Origin: Monosporascus cannonballus
Taxonomy: Eukaryota; Ascomycota; Sordariomycetes; Xylariales
Assembly: GCA_004154925.1 (NCBI GenBank)
Contig: QJNS01000038.1
Location: 186,001 to 250,000 of the forward strand
DNA: 64,000 bases
Direction: 5' to 3'
In this document: positions 23,990 through 34,570 of the stretch, one piece after another
Numbering within the stretch: position 1 is the stretch's first letter
Layout of the letters: every line of letters starts with the position of its first letter
Program-made: the position numbers and the translations under genes
Notes under the pieces: generated by a model
What the model was told of the DNA's origin: nothing
What the model saw: the letters and a program-made list of their open reading frames with translations, nothing else
Database searches by the model: none

Positions 23990-25186
23990 ATGTTCTCCTG
24001 GTTACCTATTTATGTAATATTGCCCCCTGCGCTTGGGACCGGCAGGGCTAGCTTTACGAGTCCGCCCATCTTACACGCCCTCCGCCCGACTGGAGCTGAC
24101 CCGTACATACGTATCTGCGTAAACGGGCGGAATGTCTCCGGCCCTCGCTCATCGGATTTGATATACCGAAGATTCCGAGGCAAGTCCTTCGCGCCGAGCC
24201 TGACGCCCCTCAAAACACACCCACCCTAGCATGCTAATTCGATATCCCGAGGAGGCTCGCGCAAAGATGACCTGGAAATACGATACCGAATAGATAACGT
24301 GCGGGGAGTAGCAGCGCGATCTCTGCCCCAGTTGAGATAGCCCGCTTGACAGATGCTCGTTATCATACCGATATCCGCTATCAAGCTTAACAGGCCAGCA
24401 ATGGAACAGTGGGCTGTGAATCGCAATTTGGGCCAGATGGGAATCCGGCCAGTCGGGTCAACACGACGGCCATCTGTGGAATTGGCTGGGTAGAGATAAA
24501 CAGCGCTTTGGCGTATGATATGCCCGTAACTGCTAGCCTTAACCTGTAGGATAGGTTATCTTTCGCCCCGTATGCCATGAGATGGGCTGATTGTAACTCG
24601 GACACCTGGAGCAGTTTTAAAACAGGTGAGTCAACTCGTCATCTTCGTCAAGAAAGACAATGCCAGAGGCCAAGACAGCCGCTCTTTGCTCGGACAGCTC
24701 GCATTACGTGGCTTGTCATCATTGTGCGCTGTAAGCCGACTGTCGTCCTATGTCGATCGTCGAGCCGACGGTTTCGTTTAGGCTCCGCAAAGAGCGCACC
24801 CTTCGCAGATATGAAGAAGCGGCTCAGATACGCATGGGAATTCGGCTGATTGCGGTGGCCCTTGCTGACCAATTGGAACTCCTTTTTGGTGTTCGGCAAA
24901 GGTGCGGAATCCGTAGAATCAAGCCGATCTGGCGTGGGGGTCGAGGTCCGGGGGCGTCCCACATCCACCAGTGGGTCACCGTCAAGCCCCGTCATCGTGA
25001 TACACCAAGAGCCGGCGTCACCCTGCTTTTAGCCGTACCTAAAGAATATATGCATCAGGCTCTCGATAATATTTCCTATGGTTTCTTATCGCGGTAATCT
25101 TGTCGACCTAATCTCTTGAGTAAGTACCACTTATAAAACTAACGCCAACGCCGCCCCTAAGTATCCTACAAATCCGATTAGTTGCT
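23990..25186. other. No gene seen
   Basis: This is normal-composition DNA between the oxidase pseudogene and the MITE. Overlapping ORFs on both strands near 24,650-25,100 reach 115 codons, but none has coding character I recognise. Confidence 0.45.
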
Positions 25187-25194
25187 GTGTAATG

Positions 25195-25405
25195 TAGGGT
25201 TTGCAATGGGTACCCAAATGGGTACCCATCACTACCCACGACGTAAATTCACACGTCATAAAAGCTTAATACTTAGGGTTTCCTAGAAAGATTTATTATA
25301 CAAGTAATTCTGTATTGTTTGCAGATGTTTATTATTTATTTATGATTGAAAATATCATCCGTGGGTAGTGATGGGTACCCATTTGGGTATCCATTGCAAA
25401 CCCTA
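25195..25405. mobile_element. 211-bp hAT-type MITE with 46-bp inverted repeats
   Basis: The left end (25195-25240) begins TAGGGTTTGCAATGGGTACC. The right end (25360-25405) is its inverted copy with one mismatch in 46 bp. Perfect 8-bp duplications GTGTAATG flank it at 25187-25194 and 25406-25413. The ~120-bp interior is A+T-rich and non-coding. YAGGG ends, an 8-bp duplication and small size define a non-autonomous hAT MITE. The repeated GGGTACCC blocks are shared with the ends of the 9.9-kb element, so the two probably used related transposases. Near-perfect symmetry suggests a recent insertion. Confidence 0.9.
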
Positions 25406-25553
25406 GTGTAATGAGCATTGCTAATAACTATCTCCCCGACGACTTTGCATTAGCGGACTCAGGTGTCCAGTATTAGTCAGTCGATCGCCTATACTCGCGG
25501 CATCACGCACCCCGGGCCTTAAGCTAGTGTCTGTCGGATGACTACTACACAGC

Positions 25554-27023
25554 TTACTTCTTCAGCAGATACTCCTTATTGCCCACGGCCTTATCCCAAA
25601 TGGTTTCCAAGATGCCCCTGACGGGTCTCCTCTTTCCTGCCCCCGTCTCCATATCCGCCTTCAGCTTGTCGAACACCGACGGCAGGCTCTCGGCCCTGTA
25701 CTTCTTACGCATTTCCTCGTACACGTCCTTGTTGTAGATGGTCCAGAACTCCTCCTCGGTGTAGTACGTGCGGGCGTACAGCAGCTTGGCGCCGAGCAGC
25801 TCGGAGCTGCGCAGCTCGAGCTTCCGGTTGAGCTCGTAGAAGGCCCGGGGGTCGCGGGGCCCGCGGCCGTAGACGCCGACGGCGAAGATGCGCTGGTCGG
25901 CGACCTCGGCGACGCGGGGGTTGAAGCGCGACGACAGCCCGATCTCGCCGGCGGGGCGGCACGGCGCGAGGAAGATCTGCAGCTCCGGGAGCGTATCGTT
26001 AACGAAGGCGATGAACTGCGCCACCGTGCTTGCGGGGATGCCGAAGTCCTGCACCACGTACTCGTTGGCGAGCCCGGACTTGTGCAGCGCGTGGTAGCAT
26101 GTGCGGCTGTCCATGAACGGGTCGGCCAGCCGCCGCGTGATGGCGTTCTGCGGCACGTGGAAGTGCTGAAACGCGAGCTTGCCGCCCCAGAACGCGCCGT
26201 GGTCGTACCGGAAGAGGTAGTCCGTGACGTCCATGTAGATGGAGTGCGGCTTCTCCTTGGTGGGCTGCTTCTTGAGGATGGCCTCGATCGTGTCGGCGAA
26301 CCAGTGCACTTCCATCTTCTTGAGCACCCTCTCTTTCGGGGGAGGAGCGCCTATGAACCGGCCGAACATGACCACGATATGGCCCTTGCGGAAATACACT
26401 CCGTCGATGAAGTGGATTGATTCCTCCTTGGTGGCTTCCTCAAACATCGCATGCGCTGTGTCCACGTCTTGCACAAGCTGGATGTCAACCTGAACGCAGG
26501 GCTTGGCCGGGATGAGCTCGATGGTTAAGAGGGTAATAATGCCAAACGTGCCCAAGCTACCGGCGGCATGCTCGAGGAGGTCGGCATTGTGCGTGCGACT
26601 CGCCGTCTCGAGCGTGCCGTCGCCGAGCACGATCTCGATGTCGGAAACCGTGTTATTGAACAGACCGTAGCGATACATGCTGGACTCGCCGGAGAACCCC
26701 GAAAAGCCGCCCCCCACGGTGATGCCCTTGAACTCCATGACGATCTTCGGGACGACGCCGTACTTGAGGCAGTGAGCCGCGAGGGCGTCCATCGGGACGT
26801 TCGGCTCTGCCTGCACCGTCATCTTCTCCAGATCGACGGGAAACAGGCGGTCCATGTCGCTCGTGTCGACGATGGAATCGCGCTTGAAGGACAGCGGGCG
26901 GGTAGAGCTCGTGGACCCATGGTAAACCCTGAAGTGCTTCTTGGCGTCGTGGAAGAACTTCACCTGCTCTTGAATGCGCTTGACAGCTGCCTGGTGCTCC
27001 TCGAGGAGCTTAGTAGAAGCCAT
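25554..27023 (-). CDS. FAD-linked oxidoreductase, delta(24)-sterol reductase (DHCR24/DWF1) family
   Basis: This is an intact, intron-less 489-residue gene. DHCR24-family enzymes use FAD and NADPH to reduce the C24 double bond of sterol side chains; roles of the fungal homologues are mostly untested. The FAD-binding PCMH-type domain covers about residues 30-210, with motifs TVGGGFSGFSGESSMYRYGLF, SDIEIVLGDG and AAGSLGTFGIITLLTIELIPAK. The C-terminal substrate domain includes MDVTDYLFRYDHGAFW, where DHCR24 also has a tyrosine/aspartate-rich segment, and an aromatic tail (YARTYYTEEEFW). Compared with animal DHCR24 it lacks the N-terminal membrane segment. It lies between decayed genes yet is fully open and G+C-rich, so it appears to be under selection. 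It could be a sterol reductase or a related FAD oxidase acting on another lipid. Confidence 0.85.
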   Translation of the reverse strand: MASTKLLEEHQAAVKRIQEQVKFFHDAKKHFRVYHGSTSSTRPLSFKRDSIVDTSDMDRLFPVDLEKMTVQAEPNVPMDALAAHCLKYGVVPKIVMEFKGITVGGGFSGFSGESSMYRYGLFNNTVSDIEIVLGDGTLETASRTHNADLLEHAAGSLGTFGIITLLTIELIPAKPCVQVDIQLVQDVDTAHAMFEEATKEESIHFIDGVYFRKGHIVVMFGRFIGAPPPKERVLKKMEVHWFADTIEAILKKQPTKEKPHSIYMDVTDYLFRYDHGAFWGGKLAFQHFHVPQNAITRRLADPFMDSRTCYHALHKSGLANEYVVQDFGIPASTVAQFIAFVNDTLPELQIFLAPCRPAGEIGLSSRFNPRVAEVADQRIFAVGVYGRGPRDPRAFYELNRKLELRSSELLGAKLLYARTYYTEEEFWTIYNKDVYEEMRKKYRAESLPSVFDKLKADMETGAGKRRPVRGILETIWDKAVGNKEYLLKK

Positions 27024-28596
27024 TGGAGCGGCGCTTGCGATGATGCTTAGCTAATATCCCCGATGACGCTCACTGCCTGTGCTCTCTTATTGAAGCCAGT
27101 GTGCGGTTGTCTACTTTGTAAATCTATGAAATTGGAATCAACGAGAGGAGTTGGATGCTTCCAAGACGTCCTGCTTCGATGGTTGCGCGTCTTATCAAAT
27201 GAGGCTAGGCTAAGCAGAGGTTCCCCTGTCAGCTTGCGCATGAACCCCCTGCTGCCAGCCCGCTGTTTAGCGGTGGAACGTTCGTGCATCGTACGAAGAA
27301 TGATGCACCATGCCAAGACCCCAAGTAGTTTGAAAGATGCCGAAGTTCCATAGCGGAGGGCAACCAATAAGCGCACGGAAAAGATAAACACAAGCATGAC
27401 AACAAAGGTTGCCATGGCGGGATAACACGTGACTAATACCAAAGAAATCTAGCTAGCAATGCCGAAAGGAATAAGTCACACGTTCATATTCTCCGGGCTA
27501 GCCGTATCCCCGGACCCACATACTCTGCAAGGTCGCAACTTCTACCGGGACCCTTGCCGGCCGGACCCTCGTCGCACGGGCTCAAACACGGGCCGAGGAC
27601 CCAGAAGCCGCCGGCCCGGCACGTCGTGAGCTTCGGAGCCGCCAACGGTATCCCTACTGCGCGGGACCCCAACAAGGCACTACAAGATCAAGCAATCAAT
27701 CCATTGGGATCGGCGGGGCGTCGTCGAGATCTGGCAGCCGGACCACCCCAGCTCCGCGGTCCGTGGGAATTGGCTGGCATGTATAAATTGCATTGGTACC
27801 CCTTGAAGAAACTCATGCCATTCAAAATTATTTGACTCGGTTGTACCGGACCTTGGCTCTCGAATCTGAATAGTGCCGAAAGATGTGAGGCCCCACACTA
27901 TGGCGGGGACACTATCAGATCTCATAGTGGCTGCACTTCACCTTTGAGTTTTCCATGCCCAGGGGGTGGCTTCTACAAGCCCAAGATACATTACTTGAAA
28001 CTTTTGAGACATTACTTAGGTGCTGCTAAATCTGGTCCTTATGTTTCGATTCCAATGGTTATATTATAGTTTCCCGGTAGTCGTGAGAAGTACATTAGAT
28101 TAACATGCGTATCATTTCGTCCAGTAATGTGAACTGGATATTCCATCTACGCGACAGGCACCAACGGATAAACAGGAATTATGAAAGTGTAGTCATCATT
28201 TTAGAGGGTGTGTCTCTTTTCATGATATGGGTCATATTACCCTATTTCCTCTGTTTGGCTCGCCTTGCGTATATTTATCTGCTACTGCGACAACCACGCA
28301 ATTGGATATCCCATAAAACCGTAGTTATGCAACGTTCGATCAACATCAGAATTTGCTCCTTCTGGAAGCCAGGGTATCAGATTATGAGTGCTATCGTGAA
28401 ACCAGTCGCCATTTATGATTGCCATCAATTTTCCATGCCCGACCCCGCTTACAAAACCTAACGCCATTAATGCTTGTTCATGATTGTGACAAGACTGACT
28501 CCAAAAAAACGGACGACTTCAACGGCATGCGGACGTTGTGAGTGGCATGCTACAACCTAAGGGACTCCAAAAGGGCCTTCCTCTGCAGAAACCGGT
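27024..28596. other. Intergenic
   Basis: There is no convincing gene. A 131-codon minus-strand ORF (27047-27442) starts with two hydrophobic stretches, but its composition is unconvincing and I recognise no family. Confidence 0.45.
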
Positions 28597-29208
28597 TTAC
28601 AAATGCATGCCGCCCTCTGGATCATCATCCTCATTGTCGCGCGGCATGCGATCCATCAGTTGTTGGAGCAACTCCACATCGCCCACCCCTTGTATCGTGC
28701 CCGTCTGGAACGTGCCGTCGCGCCAGGCCTCGTGCTGTCCCGAATCCTCGCCGGACGCGCGTCCGTTGACCCCGTTCGTCAAGTTTCCCGCTGCCGCCGC
28801 GCGGGACTCGCTGGTGCTGGTGCTGGTGCCATTGCTCGCTTGCGGGGCGGCCGCGTCCTCCTCCGGCTTGCCCTGGAACTCGCGCCAGTCCAGGCCCCTG
28901 CTCTCGACCTCAACGCGTACCAGCTCGATGCGCTCCTGCATGCGCGCGATGACGACCTCGTTCTCGGCGATGGCGTCGATGCAGTCCTGGTCGGGCCGTC
29001 CCGCCTGCTGCTGCTGCTGGCTATTGCTGTCGACGTCGAGTGCCGTCACGGCGCCCTCGGCGAACGGCTTCAGCTCTGCGTTGGAGTAGTCGAGGAAGGC
29101 GATCGAGTTGCGCAGCTCCAACACCTTGAGCGCGAGGCTGCTGGCCGGCAGGTCCTTCAGAGCCTCGGCGAACCGGGCAGGGCTTATCGGTTGGGAATCC
29201 GCGGACAT
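28597..29208 (-). CDS. Tma17/Adc17-like proteasome assembly chaperone family protein
   Basis: This is 203 residues, intron-less. I chose the ATG at 29208 (MSADSQPISPARFAEALKDL) rather than the ORF's upstream limit because family similarity begins there. The pattern is: an ISPxRFxxALKDLP start; a helix LALKVLELRNSIAFLDYSNAEL (about 22-43); a charged region with QQQQQ; then a second helix DAIAENEVVIARMQERIELVRVEVESRG (about 78-105). This resembles yeast Tma17/Adc17, which helps pair proteasomal ATPases Rpt3 and Rpt6. The C-terminal half is low-complexity, ending in an acidic segment with DNEDDDPEGG. The helical hairpin supports the family; the function is transferred from yeast and is less certain. 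Confidence 0.65.
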   Translation of the reverse strand: MSADSQPISPARFAEALKDLPASSLALKVLELRNSIAFLDYSNAELKPFAEGAVTALDVDSNSQQQQQAGRPDQDCIDAIAENEVVIARMQERIELVRVEVESRGLDWREFQGKPEEDAAAPQASNGTSTSTSESRAAAAGNLTNGVNGRASGEDSGQHEAWRDGTFQTGTIQGVGDVELLQQLMDRMPRDNEDDDPEGGMHL

Positions 29209-29789
29209 GGCTGTGGTGGATAATATGAAAGAACGCAAACTGGGACGCGCTATTATGAATACGGCGAGAAGGGGAGTTGGATTTTCTTTCGGGACTGAAG
29301 AATATGCTGTTCGTAGCTGCAGAACGGTTCGCTGTCGCAATGCAGGAGCTGCCTGCAGATTACGATGTGGGGCAACTTTTGGTGTGGTGCATTTCCATAC
29401 AGCAGCTTGGAGCTTGGGCCATCAAACGCGGGGATCCCTGTCCGCGCCCCGTTCCCCCCCTGTCCCAATCTTCGGTACTGAACATCGGCCGGCATTGGGC
29501 TAGTTCCTCCCCTATTTCCACCTCAACCCTCCGCAAATATAGCAGCGAGATAAGAAAACATCACGTCCGGAAGGTTCATCACCCACCAGGGGCCAGTATA
29601 ATGCATGATAACGGCTTTTTGCAAGCCGACACGCAGTCCGGCTCTTGTATCTCCCTTAGAAACATCATTGATTGGGATAGGGGAGGATGGTTCTGTTATC
29701 TGTATCCTCCACAGCCCACCACTAGCATTAATGACATCATCCATAGCTGGAGGAGGGCTAACGCTTAGATAGAAGCTGTCGCATTCTTC

Positions 29790-31824
29790 ATGCCTTGTCT
29801 GGATCATGTGGCCCTCCTGTCGTTAAGTCTTGCCTTATTTTCTCTTTGCGTTTTAGTGATGCTCGTGGCGTTGGTTCTCGTAACAGGTCCGCTGTTGGTA
29901 ATTTTTGCCACCGCCGGCACGCTTACCGCTGTTCAAGGCTCCCGGCAGAAATTCCTCGGAGAGGGTGACTGGGGCAAATTCAAATGCGATCTCCCATCAG
30001 TTCTAACACCTAAGGATGCTGGGCTTCCAAGGGCTCCAGATGTCTTGTCAAGTGAAGATGCGTTGTTCAAGCAGGTCGAGAGACATGCCGCAATCGTGAA
30101 GATCCCAACCATCTCCTACGATAATAATGGGGAGCCCGGTAAAGATCTGAGATGGGACGTGTTCTACCAGTTACATAGGACGTTGGCGTACTTATACCCT
30201 CATGTGTGAGTATCAAGTCATAGACCCACGGCTGTTGTCCACAGACTAGCTTCGACCGGTAACGAAAAGTCTGCTAAACTGACCTTGGTAGCGACAGCCA
30301 TCATCGAATGATGCGGGAATGGGTGAACAGTATCGGACTAGTGTATACTCTCAGGGGAGCGAATCCCTCCCTTAAACCCCTGCTACTGACAGCTCACCAA
30401 GATGTGGTGCCTATTGACGACGACTCTGCCTGGACGTATCCACCCTTTTCAGGACATTTCGATGGGCGATGGCTCTGGGGTCGGGGCGCATCAGACGATA
30501 AGAACAGCTTGACTGCCTTTATGTCCGCTTTGGAGACGTTGCTAGGGTATGCCGAATAGGTTCCGAAGCGAACCATCGTGCTTGCTCTCGGCTTCGATGA
30601 AGAATCGTCCGGCCGCCGTGGGGCTGGTACGATTAGCCCGTTTCTTGAGGACCGATACGGGAAGTACGGAGTGGCCATGTTACTCGATGAGGGCGGCATG
30701 GACTTGGAGCTGCTCGGTAATGATACTCTATGTAAGCATCGCACAAAGACTACTATTGCCGGTTCCGAGTTAATTGTCTTTTCTCAGATGCGCTCCCCGC
30801 TGTAACGGAGAAAGGTTATATTGGCATTTGGCTCGAGCTCCACGTGAACGGGGGTCATTCGTCAACGCCGTTCCCTCACACAGGCATAGGGATTGTCTCC
30901 GAAATCGTTGATCGGTTAGAGTCGCACCCCTGGAAATCTAAGCTGATTGAAGGCTCGCCCATCCACAACCACCTCATCTGCCAAGCCAGATATTCACCTG
31001 AAGCCTCCCCAAAGATCACCAGGCTAGTCCGAAAGGGAGATCTGGAGGCACTGACAGAGGAGCTGGTGACAATCGACCGCGTGACTCAGTATCGGATCCA
31101 GACGTCTCAATCCGCCAACTATTTCATGGGCGGTGTGAAAATCAACGCCATGCCGGAATACATTAAACTAGGAGTGAACCACCGCGTCGCACCCCACAAC
31201 TCGATCCCCGAGGTCAAGGCGAACATACTGAAGCAGATCGGGCCCATCGTCAAGAAATACAGATTAACCGTCAAGGCGTTCGAGGGAGAAGATCACGGTC
31301 CGGAATTCGGGCTCTATATGAGCGCCAATGAGGGTGCCGCTACGCCCATGTACGAGGTCGACTACAACGGCACGCTAATCGTGAGCTTCTCCCAAGCGAC
31401 GCTGGAACGCGCCCGTCTCGCCGACCCCCGGCCCCGTCTGGGATCTCTTCGCTGGGACAATCCGGCACACCTTCGCGTTCGACGACGGGAAAGTCATCCC
31501 GGTTGGCGAGCTGATAACGGGGAACACCGACACGCTGCATTATCTCAGTAAGTTCAGCCTCCCTCGTTGGCAGCGTCTCGCGCGGTAGCTGACGTCCGTC
31601 CGGCAGATCTGACAAGACATATCTATCGCTGGACCCCTACGCGCAAAGGGGCCAGCATAAACGCGCATACTGCCGACGAGCGCATCGATATGCATGCGCA
31701 TATGGAAGCCCTAAGGTTTTACTATGATCTGATTAGGAACTTCGATGCTTCCGATATTGCGTCCGTTGAGGAGGAAGATAGGATGGGTGAGCTTCGAGTG
31801 GGATTGTCCGGGTTTCCCAAGTAA
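29790..31824 (+). pseudogene. M20 carboxypeptidase S (Cps1-like), one nonsense codon and one frameshift
   Basis: Cps1-type enzymes are vacuolar, membrane-anchored zinc carboxypeptidases. The N-terminus has one hydrophobic anchor (about residues 7-45). Zinc-site motifs are present: LLTAHQDVVP, LWGRGASDDKNS (bridging Asp) and LALGFDEESSG (catalytic Glu region), followed by the lid-domain motif HVNGGHSSTP. Introns with good sites are 30206-30291, 30732-30787 and 31548-31606; splicing restores DTLY/ALPAVTEKGY and HYL/NLTRHIYRWTPTRKG. Damage: an in-frame TAG at 30557-30559 (reading LLGYAE-stop-VPKRT), and a one-base shift near 31,405-31,410 within a region reading TLE/APVSPTPGPVWDLF. The C-terminal motif MEALRFYYDLIRNFD is intact and the frame ends at 31824. 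The preserved splice sites imply recent inactivation, or a sequencing error at the shift. Confidence 0.8.
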
Positions 31825-32427
31825 GTAGGCAAGCCCTCCTACCATGATAGTTGGGCGACCTATGTCTGCTTGGGTATATCTCACTGCTACATATCTTTAC
31901 ATAGCCCAAAGGGGATCTCGTCATTTCTTCCAACCAAATGCGATAATCATAAGCACCTGATATTCTGATGTAACAGTCGAGTATTATTTATGGTCGCCCA
32001 AATCCAGATTGTTCAATTGCCGATCCCGCCCCCACTCCTCGACCACCTTTTACACCAAAGGCTCATTGTTTACTTCTACGGATTATATCGAATACCTCCT
32101 CAATTAAGACCCTTTCTTCATAATTGAAAGCTGTTTTTCTTGGTTTGCGGATGGATGCAGCTGCGGTTATTCCGCGATTTCTATTTGCTAGTCAATGCGA
32201 CTGTGTTCTACGTGTATGAATTCAGATCCAGATCCAGGCAACAACGATACTAGCTAAACAAGGACACTAGTCAGAGCACCTATTGCTAGGAAAAATCAGG
32301 AAATTCTGAAAGGCTTGGGGGCTCGTGTTGCGACGCATTGAGGCGATTATGTTGTTGAGGAATGTTATATAAGACACCCCTGGCAGCAGACTATAGTGAA
32401 GAGAACATGCAATATCAGGTCAAGTTG

Positions 32428-33278
32428 TCACAGGCGCAGGCGTGGCACCCAAATCCAAGCCTTTGGTTCGATCTCCTCCATGAAATTTCCCAGGTCTACT
32501 TCCCAGTCATGCGCCTCTCCCGGGGTGTCTGGTGCCAGCCTGAACCACTCAAAGTGGTCTTGTTGCGCTAGCTCATAGAGCCTTCTTTTCTTCAATTCTG
32601 CCAGCCACCCTGACAGACTTCGAAGCACTGCTAGACGCCCGCCCGAATCAAGAGGTATAAGGAATCGCTCTCTGTCCTCCAAAGATACACCTCGGCGGAA
32701 GACAATTCGCGCGCACATTGTGGAAAACTTGAGATGCAATCCGGTGTGTGGCAGAATCGCATCTGTGGTTAGGACGCGAGCTGGTAGTGCCGGTTGCTCT
32801 GTCCATGTCTTGAGAACTACCAGGGTGTGGATAAGGCGTAGGATGTCGTTCTGCATCTCGGACACGCGCAAGTACTCGGCGAGAAGCCAGGCCTCGAGGA
32901 GGCCGTCCTCGGTGCAGACTTCTTGGGTTTGCCACTGCCTCCAGTGGTAAGCCCTGGAGCTCGTAGCATAGATCCAGTCCACGAAAAACGATATCGACAA
33001 TCTCGTGGCAGGCTCAGCTAACTCAAACTGGAGTGTACGGCTCTCCTCCATGGGGCTGTTGAGGGCTGCGCGGAAGTACTTGGAGAAATGACCGAGCAAG
33101 TCTGCGTGGGCGGAAAAGTCCCGCCTGTCGGAATATTGATGATCACCTGTTTGCCATCGTTCCTTGTCAAGCTGTCAGCAATGCTTATAAAATATGTACT
33201 GCGGCAACAAAGGGATGGCAGGAACTTTTGCTTGCAGGTAGGCATACCTAATTTTAGGAGCGTCTTCTTGCCGGCCAT
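32428..33278 (-). pseudogene. BTB/POZ domain protein, frameshifted
   Basis: The minus strand encodes a fungal BTB protein in two overlapping frames. The upstream frame contains DGKQVIINIPTGGTFP. After a one-base shift near 33,105-33,112 the second frame continues HADLLGHFSKYFRAALN, then FFVDWIYAT and AWLLAEYLRVSEMQNDI. This is the usual BTB order of a peptide-binding loop, a 'shell' helix and a C-terminal helix. A variable C-terminal region (to 32428) follows, with LRSLSGWLAELKKR. Fungal BTB proteins of this kind form large, poorly characterised accessory families, some acting with Cul3 ligases. The first ~35 residues before the domain are uncertain: an intron there is likely, but I found no donor/acceptor pair in phase. 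Confidence 0.65.
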
Positions 33279-34365
33279 GTTGGGCTGACATGTTGGAAAA
33301 GTAGTAACCTAAGGTAATCAGTTAGTTGCAGATTCGTCATGTAGACTAGTTACATAAAGATGTCAGGCACACCAAGGCTAGGTGTAAGGAAGTTATGAAA
33401 AGTCGTTAATAAGGCCAGTAAAGAAATCAAAAGATCGGTTGACAGATCTGAAGCCGGAAGGGTCTAGCCTTTCAGTGTCTTCCTCTAGCCAAGTAGACTC
33501 AAAGTGCGGTTTCGGGATATCAACCGTAGAATAAGGTGAATAAACATTTGCTGAGGGTCTAGGAAACTGCGTGATTGATGGCAAATAGATAGTTTTTCAC
33601 AGAAGGCCGTCAGGGCAAGAAAGTAGGATCATAAGCTGGGAATCTAACTACTAGCTATCTACTACAATGATGGGTACAATAGAAGACTTACTTTAATTAC
33701 TGGGCTATTACGAATGTACATATTCATGAATCATCTCTTGGAGGCGTTATTATCCCATATCGATCTCCCACTGGCGGTGGCATTTTGGTCACCACCATTA
33801 TCTCGTTCACATAACGGCGTGCCCTGAGCCTCGGAAGATTGGAGTTGACTATAAGCGTAGACTTCAACATACGCGATAGTTGGATACATCCCACTTAGAC
33901 CCAGAGTGAACGTTTCGGAGTCTTGTTACGAGAGCCCATGATCTTCTTTCCGGCGGAAACAAAAGCTTGTAAAGCTGACCGACCACCTTGCCCCGAGGTC
34001 CTCGGTCGATCGGAAACTTAGAAGGTCGTCCTCTTTCAGATTAATGCCCTAGCGAACTTAATGTTATAAACTGAAGAATATCCTAGCCGGCTTGCCTATC
34101 TCCTTCATCAGCACCGGGGCAAAATCCCCTGCTTGGGCCTCGAAGGGCACCAGCGAAGCTTACGATTATATTGCATATTTATGCCAGGGCATCTTACCCC
34201 ATGCTGTTTCCGCCCTTTGGGCTGCTTAAATAACTCTCTATACATCTTCGATGTTACTAAATAGGAATTTGCATTACCTTGAACTATCGTAATTATCTAC
34301 AAGGCACCTAGTTGTTTTATTTTGGCCGTTAAATTTTTGGCCGTTAAATTTTTTTTTTAAACTCT

Positions 34366-34570
34366 TTCTTCTTCTCTTTTTCTTCTTCTCTTTTTCTTCT
34401 TCTCTTTTTCTTCTTCTCTTTTTCTTCTTCTCTTTTTCTTCTTCTCTTTTTCTTCCCTTTTTCTTCCCTTCTTCTTTTCTATCTTTTTTTGGTTTTTTTT
34501 TCCTTTTTTTTTATCATTTTTGCATCATTTTTATCCTTTTTTTTTATCTTCCTTTTCTTTCTTTCTTTTC
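34366..34570 (+). repeat. Polypyrimidine minisatellite (14-bp unit)
   Basis: A 14-bp unit CTTCTTCTCTTTTT repeats about six or seven times from 34366 to about 34455. It then degenerates into TTTTTCTTCCC and long T runs. It is entirely pyrimidine on the plus strand, so it could form triplex (H-DNA) structures; replication slippage is the likely origin. Confidence 0.85.

Noticed and set aside
27047..27442. 131-codon ORF with hydrophobic N-terminus just upstream of the DHCR24-like gene
   Set aside because: Two hydrophobic stretches but low coding character afterwards; a plus-strand ORF covers the same DNA. Probably non-coding promoter sequence.
29277..29768. 163-codon plus-strand ORF between the Tma17-like and M20 genes
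   Set aside because: Lies over the divergent promoter region, has no motif and an unconvincing composition.
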